Assembly (NCBI GenBank): GCA_041401985.1
Contig: JAWKTE010000008.1
Coordinates: 128,863-192,862, forward strand
Direction: 5' to 3'
DNA length: 64,000 nt
DNA from: JACKHA01 sp041401985
GTDB lineage: Bacteria; Planctomycetota; Phycisphaerae; Phycisphaerales; UBA1924
Part shown: piece by piece, positions 33,817 to 41,275 of the stretch
Layout of the letters: every line of letters begins with the position of its first letter
Position numbering within the stretch: position 1 is the stretch's first letter
Translations under genes and position numbers: made by a program
Notes under the pieces: generated by a model
What the model was told of the DNA's origin: nothing
Databases searched by the model: none
Seen by the model: only the letters and a program-made list of their open reading frames with translations

Positions 33817-34752
33817 CTACGCGCCCCCGGCGGTGCGGGCGATGGCCTCGGCGGCCTCGGAGAGGAGGGTGAGGCGTCCGCCGTAGGTTTTGTGGAGGTT
33901 CTCCTGCGTGAAGACCCGGGCGACGGGTCCGGCGGCGACCACGCGCATGTTCAGGAGGATGGCGTGGTCGAAGTACTCGGGGACGGACTGCAGGTCGTGG
34001 TGGACGGCGATGATGGTCTTGCCGTCGGCCTTCATCTGGCGGAGGACCTGGACGATGGCGCGTTCGGTGGCGGCGTCGACTCCCGCGAAGGGCTCGTCCA
34101 TGAAGTAGAGATCGGCCTCCTGGGCCAGGGCGCGGGCGAGGAACACGCGCTGCTGCTGCCCGCCGGAGAGTTGGCTGATCTGGCGTGAGGCCAGATGGGC
34201 GATGCCGACGCGGTCGAGTGCGTCGAGGGCGGCGCATTTGTGTTTGCGGGAAACGGGGCGGAACCAGCCGATCTTGCGGTAGCGTCCCATGCAGACCACG
34301 TCGAGGGCCGAGACGGGAAAGTCCCAGTCGACGCTCTCGCGCTGGGGGACGTAGCCGATGCGGGCGCGGGCCTTGCGATAGGGCTGGCCCCAGAACTCGA
34401 CGAGGCCGGCGGCGCGGGGGACGAGGCCGAGACAGGCCTTGATGAGCGTGCTCTTGCCCGCGCCGTTCGGGCCGACGATGGCGATGAGTTGGTTGGCGGG
34501 CGTGTCGAGGTCGACGTCCCAGAGCACCGGCTTGCGGTGGTAGGCGACGGTCATCGCGTGGATGGAGAGCGGTGAGTCGGGGGAGTGCTCGGGGCGCTCG
34601 GCGAGGGTGGCGGGGCGGAGGGCGGCCTTGGTTCGCGGGGGCTGGGCGAGCGGCGGCTGCGCTGGTTCGAGCGGCGGGCCCGAGGCGTGCTGCGGCGAGT
34701 GCGCGGGGCTCTGCGGCGAACCAAGGGCTGTCGGGTCGGTCGCGGGGTTCAT
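33817..34752 (-). CDS. Metal ABC transporter ATP-binding protein
   Basis: This 311-residue ATPase powers the metal importer. Residues about 1-60 are a Pro/Ala-rich extension; the ATPase core starts near 63. Walker A is GPNGAGKST (about 94), the Q-loop is YVPQRESVDWDFP, the ABC signature LSGGQQQR (about 195), Walker B DLYFMDEP, and the H-switch AVHHDL. The FxVSALDVVxMGRY pattern is typical of Mn/Zn/Fe-type (family ABC-3) importers. It overlaps the binding-protein gene by four bases. An ATG further in would remove the unusual extension, but the overlap supports the long form. Confidence 0.93.
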   Translation of the reverse strand: MNPATDPTALGSPQSPAHSPQHASGPPLEPAQPPLAQPPRTKAALRPATLAERPEHSPDSPLSIHAMTVAYHRKPVLWDVDLDTPANQLIAIVGPNGAGKSTLIKACLGLVPRAAGLVEFWGQPYRKARARIGYVPQRESVDWDFPVSALDVVCMGRYRKIGWFRPVSRKHKCAALDALDRVGIAHLASRQISQLSGGQQQRVFLARALAQEADLYFMDEPFAGVDAATERAIVQVLRQMKADGKTIIAVHHDLQSVPEYFDHAILLNMRVVAAGPVARVFTQENLHKTYGGRLTLLSEAAEAIARTAGGA

Positions 34753-35771
34753 GGGGCGAGTCGCCCGTCCATGCCGCGCTCGGGGGCGTCGCCGCCGAGT
34801 GCGCGGGTGATGGTGGTGGCGTTGTGGTCGATCATGCCGATGTAGGTGCCCTCGTAGGTTCCGTCGTCGCCCATAGCGTCGGAGAAGAGCGAGCCGCCGA
34901 TGGCGACGGTGTGGCCGCGGGCGCGGGCGCCCTCGACGAGGGCATTGATGTTCCGCTGGCTGACGGTGGACTCGACGAACACGGCGGGGATGCGGCGTTC
35001 GACCAGGAGGGTCACGATCCGTTCGATGTCGCGGACGCCGGCCTCGGACTCGGTGGAGATGCCCTGGATGCCGACGACTTCGAAGCCGAAGCGCCGGCCG
35101 AAGTAGTTGAACGCGTCATGGGCGGTGACGAGGACGCGCTGGTCCTCGGGCACGGTGGCCAGGACTCGGGTGGCGTAGGCGTCGAGGGCGTCGAGTTGCT
35201 CGAGGTAGGCCGCGGCGTTGGCCTGGTAATCGCTCGCGCCGTCGGGGTCGAACTCGGTGAGTTTGTCGCGGACGACCTCGACGGCGCGGGCCCAGGCTTC
35301 GGGGTCCATCCAGACGTGGGGGTCGGCGTGGCCCTCGAAGTCGTCGGGCTCGAGCAGGTACCGCTCGTCGATGAGTTCGGTGACGGCGAAGACCTTGCGC
35401 CCGGCGGTGGCGGCGCGGATGAGGGCGTCGGTCATCTTGCCTTCGAGGAGCAGTCCGTTGTAGAAGATCACGTCGGCGTCGAGGAGGCGTTGGACGTCAC
35501 TGCGTGTGGGGGCGTAGAGGTGGGGGTCGACGCCGGGGCCCATGAGGCTGGTGACCTCGGCGCGGTCGCCGGCGACGTGCCGGGTGATGTCGGCGACCAT
35601 GCCGACGGTGGCGACGATGGTGTAGGGCGTTTCGAGCGTGCCCGCGTCGTCGGGATTCGTGGAGGGGGACGCGCGAGGCTGCGGGGACGATGGGCCGCAG
35701 GCGGTCAGGGCGGCGAGCAGGATCGCGGCGATCGCGAGGGCGAGGGAGGCGGGCGGGATCGGTCGGAGCAT
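34749..35771 (-). CDS. Metal ABC transporter substrate-binding lipoprotein (TroA/MntA type)
   Basis: This 340-residue cluster A-I binding protein delivers Mn, Zn or Fe to the permeases. The lipobox LTAC puts the lipid on Cys25. Probable metal ligands, by alignment with TroA, are H84 (VDPHLY), H152 (ADPHVW), H218 (VTAHDAFNYF) and D315 (IGMIDHN); the H-H-H-D set is that of Treponema TroA. The frame continues to a TTG at 35834, but that would start inside the presumed operator, so ATG 35771 is preferred. With a DtxR-family regulator next door, manganese is the best guess; zinc or iron cannot be excluded. Confidence 0.9.
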   Translation of the reverse strand: MLRPIPPASLALAIAAILLAALTACGPSSPQPRASPSTNPDDAGTLETPYTIVATVGMVADITRHVAGDRAEVTSLMGPGVDPHLYAPTRSDVQRLLDADVIFYNGLLLEGKMTDALIRAATAGRKVFAVTELIDERYLLEPDDFEGHADPHVWMDPEAWARAVEVVRDKLTEFDPDGASDYQANAAAYLEQLDALDAYATRVLATVPEDQRVLVTAHDAFNYFGRRFGFEVVGIQGISTESEAGVRDIERIVTLLVERRIPAVFVESTVSQRNINALVEGARARGHTVAIGGSLFSDAMGDDGTYEGTYIGMIDHNATTITRALGGDAPERGMDGRLAP

Positions 35772-35836
35772 GCGGGTCGCCTTGGCGGTGCGTTGGACGG
35801 GCGTGCGGAGGGGACGTTCGGTCTGGGTGGTCAATA

Positions 35837-35850
35837 GTAGCCAAGGCTAC
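35837..35850. promoter_or_regulatory. MntR-like operator upstream of the metal transporter operon
   Basis: GTAGCCAAGGCTAC is a palindrome with six-base arms and AA centre. Its TAGC-N4-GCTA core matches the known MntR box of enterobacteria. It lies 66 bases before the binding-protein ATG and downstream of the adjacent mntR-like gene, as expected for manganese repression of the importer. Confidence 0.6.
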
Positions 35851-35888
35851 AATAGGCGTTTGGGCCGCGGTTGTCAAGGGTGCGGCGG

Positions 35889-35953
35889 TGTGCGTGGCCG
35901 GCGTGCGTGGCCGGCGTGCGTGGGGGAGGCGTGCGTGGGGGGGCGTGCGGGTG
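35889..35953. repeat. GGCGTGCGTGGCC tandem repeat
   Basis: Four to five degenerate copies of a GCGTGCGTGGCCG unit (12-14 bases) lie between the operator and the mntR stop codon. It looks like a simple-sequence expansion. Confidence 0.6.
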
Positions 35954-35970
35954 GGGGCGAGTGGTGCGGG

Positions 35971-36387
35971 TCAGACGCGGCCGCGGTCGGCGATCTCGCG
36001 GAAGCGGGCGAGGGTCTGCGGGCTGAGGTGGTGCTCGATGCCCTCGGCGTCGACAGCGGCCTGCTTCGCGCCCACGCCGATGGCGAGCAGGAAGCGGACG
36101 ACGACGTCGTGGCGTTCTTTGCAGTCGCGGGCGAGGCGCCGGCCGCGGGGGGTGAGTTCGATGGGCTTGTAGGGCTCGGTGGCGAGCAGGCCCTCTTTCT
36201 CGAGGCGTTTGACGATGCGGATGACGGTGACGTGGGAGACGCCGAAGCGTGCGGCCAGGTCGGTGACGCGGCACTGGCCGGCCTCGTCGATGAGTTCGGC
36301 GACGGCCTCGACGTAGTCCTCGGCCGTCTCGGTGGAGTGGTCGTGGCGGGTGCGGGCGTGTGCGGAGGATGGGGGGTTGGGGGGCAT
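35971..36387 (-). CDS. mntR: DtxR/MntR family metal-dependent transcriptional regulator
   Basis: The 138-residue product starts at ATG 36387; TTG 36432 is an alternative. After a short disordered N-terminus the winged helix begins at STETAEDYVEAVAELI, with recognition helix VSHVTVIRIVKRLEKEGLL. The metal-binding/dimerisation domain contains EGIEHHLSPQTLARF, with the E-x-x-x-H ligands typical of MntR. No SH3-like third domain is present, as in MntR and unlike DtxR. It should repress the transporter operon through the box at 35837 when metal is plentiful. The same domain type appears in both permeases. Confidence 0.88.
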   Translation of the reverse strand: MPPNPPSSAHARTRHDHSTETAEDYVEAVAELIDEAGQCRVTDLAARFGVSHVTVIRIVKRLEKEGLLATEPYKPIELTPRGRRLARDCKERHDVVVRFLLAIGVGAKQAAVDAEGIEHHLSPQTLARFREIADRGRV

Positions 36388-36435
36388 GGCAGTGGTTGTT
36401 GGCAACCCACGACGCCGCGGCGTTCCCGCCAAGCG

Positions 36436-36675
36436 CTAGAACAAGCGACGCAGAACTTCGTCGCGGCTCAGATGGTGGTGTTCGGCAAGCTCACGCACGA
36501 TCGAGGCGAGCGTGCCAACTTTGAGCGGATCGTGCGCGGGCACGGTGATGTGGTGCTCTGGGGGACCTGGGCGGGTCAGCCGCATGTGGCTTCCCGACTG
36601 GCGGGTCGGCGCATAGCCGAGTTTTGAGAGCGCTCGAACCAGGTCGCTGCCGCTGAGGTCGCGGGGCAGTTTCAT
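36436..36675 (-). CDS. hicA: HicA family mRNA interferase toxin
   Basis: This 79-residue protein has the double-stranded RNA-binding-like HicA fold: KLPRDLSGSDLVRALSKLGY, the catalytic histidine in RQSGSHMRLTR, and ITVPAHDPLKVGTLASIVRE. HicA toxins cleave mRNA and are neutralised by HicB. The start overlaps the antitoxin gene by four bases, giving the antitoxin-first order that is one of the two known arrangements. Confidence 0.93.
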   Translation of the reverse strand: MKLPRDLSGSDLVRALSKLGYAPTRQSGSHMRLTRPGPPEHHITVPAHDPLKVGTLASIVRELAEHHHLSRDEVLRRLF

Positions 36676-36878
36676 GCGGCAATGACCTCGTCGCGGACCC
36701 AGTGGAGGCGGATGAGGCTGGGGCGGGCCGGTTCGTCGAAGTGGCAGCGTACCGCGTCGCGCACGCTCTCTTTGAGCGCCTCGATGTCGTCGCCTTGGGT
36801 GAAGATCGCCGCGCCGACGGAGCGGGCGTTGAATCCGCCGTCGGGGTCTTCTTCGACGAGGAAGAGGATCTCGGTCAT
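36672..36878 (-). CDS. hicB: HicB-like antitoxin (DUF1902 type)
   Basis: This 68-residue protein shows the partial RNase H-like fold of HicB: ILFLVEEDPDGGFNARSVG, then ALKESVRDAVRCHFDE. It has no separate C-terminal DNA-binding domain, so autoregulation, if any, must act through another part. AGGAG precedes the ATG. It is translated together with hicA (ATGA overlap). Confidence 0.9.
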   Translation of the reverse strand: MTEILFLVEEDPDGGFNARSVGAAIFTQGDDIEALKESVRDAVRCHFDEPARPSLIRLHWVRDEVIAA

Positions 36879-36920
36879 GCTTGCTCCTACACGCGAGGCG
36901 TTGGCGGGCTCGATCGCCGC

Positions 36921-37610
36921 TCAGACCTCCACCAGTCCAACATTCCCCGGCACGACGATCTCTGCCTCGGTCTGCTCACGCACCTGATCGGTGGTCACGC
37001 CGGGGGCGAGTTCCTTGAGGACGAACCTCCCGGGGTTGCCCGAGCCGTCGCCGCCGCCGGCGTTCTCGTCGAACTCGAGGACGCACAGTTCGGTGATGAC
37101 CATGTCGACGCAGCGGCGTCCGGTGAGCGGGAGGGAGCACTCGCGGACGATCTTGGGCGTGCCGTCCTTGGCGGTGTGCTCCATGGTGACGACGACCTTG
37201 TTGACGCCGGCGACCAGGTCCATCGCGCCGCCCATGCCCTTGACCATCTTGCCGGGGATCATCCAGTTGGCCAGATCCCCGTTCTGGGCGACCTGCATGG
37301 CGCCGAGGATGCACATGTCGATGTGCCCGCCGCGGATCATGCCGAAGGAGGTGGCGGAGGAGAAGTAGGCGGCCCCGCGGCGTGCGGTGATCGTCTGCTT
37401 GCCGGCGTTGATCAGGTCGGCGTCGACCTGCCACTCATAGGGGTCGGGGCCGATGCCCAGCAGGCCGTTCTCGGATTGGAGCCAGACGTCCATGCCCTCT
37501 GGGATGTGGTTGGCCACGAGGGTTGGCATGCCGATGCCGAGGTTGACGATGTAGCCGTCGCGGAGTTCGCGTGCGGCCCTCATGGTGATCTGGTCGCGGG
37601 TGAGGGGCAT
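36921..37610 (-). CDS. scoB: 3-oxoacid CoA-transferase, subunit B
   Basis: Subunit B of succinyl-CoA:3-ketoacid CoA-transferase moves CoA between succinate and acetoacetate, or a related acid pair. The 229-residue product has the SENGLLGIGP motif near 46-55, whose glutamate forms the thioester intermediate, and GGHIDMCILGAMQVAQNGD and IPGKMVKGMGGAMDLVAG further on. Subunit A is normally the adjacent gene, but neither neighbour is one. It must be encoded elsewhere. A TACACT box six bases before the ATG suggests a leaderless message. Confidence 0.92.
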   Translation of the reverse strand: MPLTRDQITMRAARELRDGYIVNLGIGMPTLVANHIPEGMDVWLQSENGLLGIGPDPYEWQVDADLINAGKQTITARRGAAYFSSATSFGMIRGGHIDMCILGAMQVAQNGDLANWMIPGKMVKGMGGAMDLVAGVNKVVVTMEHTAKDGTPKIVRECSLPLTGRRCVDMVITELCVLEFDENAGGGDGSGNPGRFVLKELAPGVTTDQVREQTEAEIVVPGNVGLVEV

Positions 37611-37616
37611 GGCGGA

Positions 37617-37622
37617 AGTGTA
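37617..37622 (-). promoter_or_regulatory. Putative -10 box (TACACT) of scoB
   Basis: On the minus strand TACACT ends six bases before the ATG at 37610, with no ribosome site between. Confidence 0.45.
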
Positions 37623-37669
37623 TCGGGCCGGTTGCGGGCCGGTCGGTGGGCGGTCCGGCTGGTGGGCGA

Positions 37670-38065
37670 TCACGCGGGCGTGGCCGCGACCGGGCCGGGC
37701 TTCGGCCCCGCCAGTCGAGCGCCCGCCACGGTCGCCGGGACCAGGAGGATCAGGAACGACAGGTGGTACCACAGCGGCATGGCATCCCAACTCGACACCT
37801 GGACGCCGATGCCGACGAGCAGCAGCAGGATTCCGAGCAGCACGCCGGTGGTCACGACGGAACGCCGGGCGAGGCGACCTGCCACCAGTCCTGACACTGC
37901 GGATGCCGCCACGCTGACCACCAGCGCCACCGGAAGCGCCCACGGGGCGGCGACCTGTCCCTGATCGGTCAACCCGCCCGCGGCGGCGATGGCGAAGTTG
38001 GCCGCGAGCCAGATGGCGGTCCATGCGATGAAGCCGATGACGACGCCGAGAGCGATGCGGGCCAT
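37670..38065 (-). CDS. Small hypothetical membrane protein
   Basis: This 131-residue protein has four probable membrane spans: about 5-27 (ALGVVIGFIAWTAIWLAANF), 43-64, 70-90 and 98-118. AAAGG precedes the ATG at 38065. There are no recognisable motifs. It resembles the small TIGR-type four-helix membrane proteins found in many bacteria, but I cannot assign a family. Confidence 0.65.
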   Translation of the reverse strand: MARIALGVVIGFIAWTAIWLAANFAIAAAGGLTDQGQVAAPWALPVALVVSVAASAVSGLVAGRLARRSVVTTGVLLGILLLLVGIGVQVSSWDAMPLWYHLSFLILLVPATVAGARLAGPKPGPVAATPA

Positions 38066-38155
38066 GGGTGTGCCTTTCTTGCGTGGATTCGAGTGCGGTT
38101 GCGTTGTCCGGGCATGCGCCCCGGTTGAATCGTGGCGATTCGTGGCGTGCGCGCC

Positions 38156-38761
38156 TTAGGCCGCTGGCGTACTCCCGGGTCGCGCCTCGGAGCCTTCTCG
38201 CTCCGGCGGGGCGTCGCGGAGGGGCGCGTGGACCTTGTCCACGGGCCAGTGCTCGGCCTTGCACGCGGCCGGCGTGGTGAACCCGAGCAGGCCGAACATG
38301 GCGTACAGCGTCCTGGTGCCCAGCGACGGCTTGCCGGTCTCCACGATCGCCTTCAGCGTGTTGACGATCATGGTGCCGCCGGAGGTGAGCTGCTTGGCCG
38401 ACTTCGTGCCCACGGGGATGCGGGTGACGGTCATCATGAACTCGACGCCGGCCGGTGTTTCCTTCAGGTCGTAGGTCACGACGCAGGGCGGGTCGCTCAG
38501 ATTCGTGAACTTGAGCGTGTGCGTGTAGCGGTGGGGCGGGTCGAACTCGAGCACCTCGCCGACGGCCCCGGTGTGCTTGCCGTTCTTGGTGCGCATCTGC
38601 ATCGGCGCGCCGGGGGCCAGGCCCGGCGTGTGCAGGCGCATGTTGAAGAACGCCCCCTGGGGCTTGTCGGTGCGGGTGATCTCACGCCAGACGGCGTCGA
38701 TCGTCCCGTTGATCGTCACCTTGAACACGGCGCGATCGGACCCTGGACCTGCCTGCGGCAT
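38156..38761 (-). CDS. SRPBCC (AHSA1-like) domain protein
   Basis: This 201-residue protein has the START/AHSA1 helix-grip fold: VFKVTINGTIDAVWREITRT at the front and GEVLEFDPPHRYTHTLKFTN, then VTYDLKETPAGVEFMMTV. Such proteins often sit with an ArsR-type regulator, as here. The start at 38761 is firm because AGGAGG lies eight bases upstream. It lies 80 bases inside the 3' end of the regulator frame, an unusually long overlap. Its ligand is unknown. Confidence 0.82.
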   Translation of the reverse strand: MPQAGPGSDRAVFKVTINGTIDAVWREITRTDKPQGAFFNMRLHTPGLAPGAPMQMRTKNGKHTGAVGEVLEFDPPHRYTHTLKFTNLSDPPCVVTYDLKETPAGVEFMMTVTRIPVGTKSAKQLTSGGTMIVNTLKAIVETGKPSLGTRTLYAMFGLLGFTTPAACKAEHWPVDKVHAPLRDAPPEREGSEARPGSTPAA

Positions 38762-39098
38762 CGCGTTCCTCCTGGAATCCTTCGATCGAGTACTTGATCC
38801 TCGTGGCGTGGGCGGCCCACATCGCGCTGAACGCCGTCGTCCAGCGGTCGTGGATCATCTGGATCGGTGCGGTGTTGACCCAGCACCGCCGCACCCGCCC
38901 GTCCTTTTCCGTGTGCACGAGGTTCGCTTCCTCCAGCACGCGGACCTGCTTGAGCACCGCCACCGGCGACATCTCGAAGTGGTCGGCCACGTGGGCGACG
39001 CCGCAGCCGGGCGACGCGGTGATGATGTCGAGCATCTGCCGCCGCACCGGGCTGCCCAGGGCGTTGAAGACGGCGCTCATGTCGTCGTCGAACGTCAT
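38682..39098 (-). CDS. ArsR family transcriptional regulator
   Basis: The 138-residue product starts MTFDDDMSAVFNALGSPVRR at 39098. The winged helix is clear (LDIITASPGCGVAHVADHFE, then SPVAVLKQVRVLEEANLVHT). Cysteine pairs of metal-sensing ArsR members are missing, and it belongs with the non-metal regulators that pair with AHSA1 proteins. The last 27 codons overlap the AHSA1 gene and are Arg/Asp-rich, which suggests that the natural end may once have been shorter. A palindrome directly upstream is its likely operator. Confidence 0.87.
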   Translation of the reverse strand: MTFDDDMSAVFNALGSPVRRQMLDIITASPGCGVAHVADHFEMSPVAVLKQVRVLEEANLVHTEKDGRVRRCWVNTAPIQMIHDRWTTAFSAMWAAHATRIKYSIEGFQEERDAAGRSRVRSRRVQGDDQRDDRRRLA

Positions 39099-39118
39099 AG
39101 ATAACCCACAGGTTATCT
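39099..39118. promoter_or_regulatory. Palindromic operator, probably for the ArsR-type regulator
   Basis: AGATAACC and GGTTATCT are perfect eight-base arms around CACA, and they touch the ATG at 39098. The AT-rich palindrome is conspicuous in 70% GC sequence and suits autorepression by the winged-helix protein. Confidence 0.65.
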
Positions 39119-39263
39119 GTTGCGGCTCCCGAGTCAAGGGCGATACCGCCGGAAAGTGGGGGGATGGTGGAACCTGCCGCGTTGGCGCAACGATCTTGCC
39201 AGCGCCGAGCAAGCGGGCGCCAACGGGGCCGGGCGGGACGCGGGTGTGAGTCGGGCGGGGGCC

Positions 39264-40079
39264 TCAGTCCAGCATGGCCTCGGCCTCGGCGACGTTGACC
39301 TTCACCGTCGGCAACTGCGGGTCCATCCGCTCGAGGGCGTCGAGTGTGATGCGGGCGACCGCGTAGTTCCGCAGCCAGTTCCGGTCGGCCGGGATCACGT
39401 ACCACGGCGCGTGGTCGGTCGAGCAGCGTTCGAGGGCGTCCTGATAGGCCTCGACGTACTGGTCCCATTTGCGGCGGCTGTCGAAGTCGCCGGGGTTGAA
39501 CTTGAAGTGTCGTTCGGGGTCGTGGATCCGCTCGAGCAGGCGCTCGCGCTGCTCGTCTTTCGAAAGGTGCAGGAAGAACTTGAGCACGACGGTGCCCTCG
39601 TCGTGCAGGAGGCGTTCGAAGGCGTTGATGTGGTCGTAGCGGCGGCGCCAGGTTTCTTTTGAGGCCAGGTCTTCGACGCGGACGACCAGCACGTCCTCGT
39701 AGTGGGAGCGGTTGAAGATGCCGACCTCGCCGCGCCGGGGGCAGGCGTTGTGGACCCTCCAGAGGTAGTCGTGGTCGAGTTCGTTGCTGGTGGGGGCCTT
39801 GAAGGACACAACACGGGTGCCCTGGGCGTTGAGGGAGGAGAACGCGACACGGATCGTGCCGTCCTTGCCCGCGGCGTCCATGCCCTGGAGCACGACCAGC
39901 AGGGCGCGGCGGCCCTCGGCGTGGAGGCGGCGCTGGAGCACGAACATCTTCTTCTGGACGTCGTCGAGCAGGTCGCGGACCTGGTCTTTGGTCAGGCCGG
40001 CGTCGTCGCGGGTGTCGAGGTCGGCAAGGCGGATCGAGGAGCCGGGGGCGACGCGGAAGCGGTCGGCGAGGTCGGGCAT
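39264..40079 (-). CDS. ppk2: Polyphosphate kinase 2 family protein
   Basis: PPK2 enzymes phosphorylate nucleotides from polyphosphate (or the reverse). The 271-residue single-domain protein has a P-loop GMDAAGKDGTI (about 67-77), the lid-type NRSHYEDVL (Walker B region, near 122) and FFLHLSKDEQRERLLER with the conserved lid arginines. The length suits the one-domain class I or III. Whether AMP, ADP or GDP is the acceptor cannot be told. The start at 40079 (MPDLADRFRV) fits the family. It is divergent from the SnoaL-like gene. Confidence 0.93.
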   Translation of the reverse strand: MPDLADRFRVAPGSSIRLADLDTRDDAGLTKDQVRDLLDDVQKKMFVLQRRLHAEGRRALLVVLQGMDAAGKDGTIRVAFSSLNAQGTRVVSFKAPTSNELDHDYLWRVHNACPRRGEVGIFNRSHYEDVLVVRVEDLASKETWRRRYDHINAFERLLHDEGTVVLKFFLHLSKDEQRERLLERIHDPERHFKFNPGDFDSRRKWDQYVEAYQDALERCSTDHAPWYVIPADRNWLRNYAVARITLDALERMDPQLPTVKVNVAEAEAMLD

Positions 40080-40258
40080 GGGGGGCTCCGGGGCGGATCG
40101 GGCGGCGGCGTCGTGGGCGGATACGTCTGAAAGCACGGGCAACCGACAGGGTCGCACGGCGCGCCAACGCGGCAGCATACCCCCTGGCGGGGCGGGGCGT
40201 GCTACCTTGAATAGTGTGCCCCGGCCCGGCTCCGGGCGGGCAACAGGAGCGAGCAGCC

Positions 40259-40768
40259 ATGGCAAAGAAGGCCAAGAAGAAGGCGAAGAAGGCGGGCCAG
40301 AAGACGGGCCAGAAGACGGGCAAGAAGGCCAGCAAGAAGGGGGCGAAGAAGGCGGCCGCGAAGGGCGCGGGCCTGGCGCCGACGATGCTCAAGGCGGGCA
40401 AGGGCGCGTCGGTGGGCGAGGTGGCGGGGCAGTTCGTGCAGATGTTCAACGCCCAGCCCGCGAACGAGAAGGCGATCTGGGACGCGCTGTTCCACAAGAA
40501 GTTCGCGTCGGTCGAGGGCGGGATGGTGTGGGAGGGGCGCAAGGCCGTGCAGGCCAAGAGCGACGACTTCTATGCCAAGAACGACGTGCACTCGTGCACC
40601 TGCGAGGGCCCGTTCGTGGGCTCGACCGGCTTCGGCGTGCGGTTCAACGTGGACATGACCGACAAGGCCAGCGGGCAGCGGGTGCAGATGTCGGAACTGG
40701 CGGTGTACACGGTCAAGAAGGGCAAGGTCGTGGAGGAGCAGTTCTATTACGGCGGACGCCCGGGCTGA
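40259..40768 (+). CDS. SnoaL-like protein with a histone H1-like N-terminal tail
   Basis: This 169-residue protein has two parts. Residues 1-40 are almost all Lys, Ala and Gly (MAKKAKKKAKKAGQ onwards) and look like the tail of bacterial histone H1-like proteins. Residues about 50-165 form a SnoaL/NTF2-like domain (VGEVAGQFVQMFNAQPANEK, WEGRKAVQAKSDDFYAKNDV, MSELAVYTVKKGKVVEEQFY), usually a small binding or enzymatic fold. A nucleic acid-bound form is possible; this is inference. AGGAG precedes the ATG at 40259. A terminator hairpin follows at 40808. Confidence 0.78.
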   Translation: MAKKAKKKAKKAGQKTGQKTGKKASKKGAKKAAAKGAGLAPTMLKAGKGASVGEVAGQFVQMFNAQPANEKAIWDALFHKKFASVEGGMVWEGRKAVQAKSDDFYAKNDVHSCTCEGPFVGSTGFGVRFNVDMTDKASGQRVQMSELAVYTVKKGKVVEEQFYYGGRPG

Positions 40769-40807
40769 GCGGCCGCGTCGGCCGAAGGCGATGAACGGCA
40801 TCCAAGG

Positions 40808-40839
40808 TCGCAGCCGCGATCCGACGATCGCGGCTGCGA
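40808..40839. terminator. Perfect 14-bp hairpin between convergent genes
   Basis: TCGCAGCCGCGATC (40808-40821) pairs exactly with 40826-40839 around a four-base loop. It lies between the convergent SnoaL-like gene and the small gene at 40877. There is no long T-tract. Confidence 0.65.
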
Positions 40840-40876
40840 TCTATTCGTCTGATGGGATGACGGGCCTCGCCCGCGA

Positions 40877-41206
40877 TCAGGCCGTGGTGTCCAGCACGCG
40901 TCCGGCGTCGATGCTGGTCGCGGCGGCGTTGGCGTCGGCGGGGTGGCGGTAGAACGCCATCGACGCGGCGCCCGTCCGGGCCTGCGGCTGGTTGCCGGCG
41001 GAGAAGTCGATCGTGCCGGGCACGCGGGCCGCGACGAGGCGGGCGGCGATCAGGCTGGGCGTCCGCGAGGGGGCCTGGCGGAGCGACCCGGAGCCCGCGG
41101 CCTCGGGCAGCACTGTCCGCTGGCCTTTGGCGAGCGTCGGCGTCCCGCCCACCGGCCGGGCGTATGCCCTGGCGACGTGGAACGGGATCGAGGCGGCGTC
41201 GCTCAT
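40877..41206 (-). CDS. Small hypothetical protein
   Basis: This 109-residue protein (MSDAASIPFHVARAYARPVG) has no signal peptide, membrane span or known motif. A central Ala/Arg-rich helix (SLIAARLVAARVPGTIDF) and a C-terminal MAFYRHPADANAAATSIDAG can be seen. TATACT lies nine bases before the ATG. It looks like a short conserved planctomycete protein, but I do not know the family. Confidence 0.5.
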   Translation of the reverse strand: MSDAASIPFHVARAYARPVGGTPTLAKGQRTVLPEAAGSGSLRQAPSRTPSLIAARLVAARVPGTIDFSAGNQPQARTGAASMAFYRHPADANAAATSIDAGRVLDTTA

Positions 41207-41275
41207 GCGGGGCTGAGTATAGCGGGCGGTGTGGCGGCGTGCGGGCGGGGCGCGGCCGTTGGCTTGGGCTTGTGG

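Noticed and set aside
35771..35834. Extended N-terminus of the metal-binding lipoprotein from TTG 35834
   Set aside because: It would start inside the operator region and put 21 extra residues before a normal lipoprotein signal peptide.
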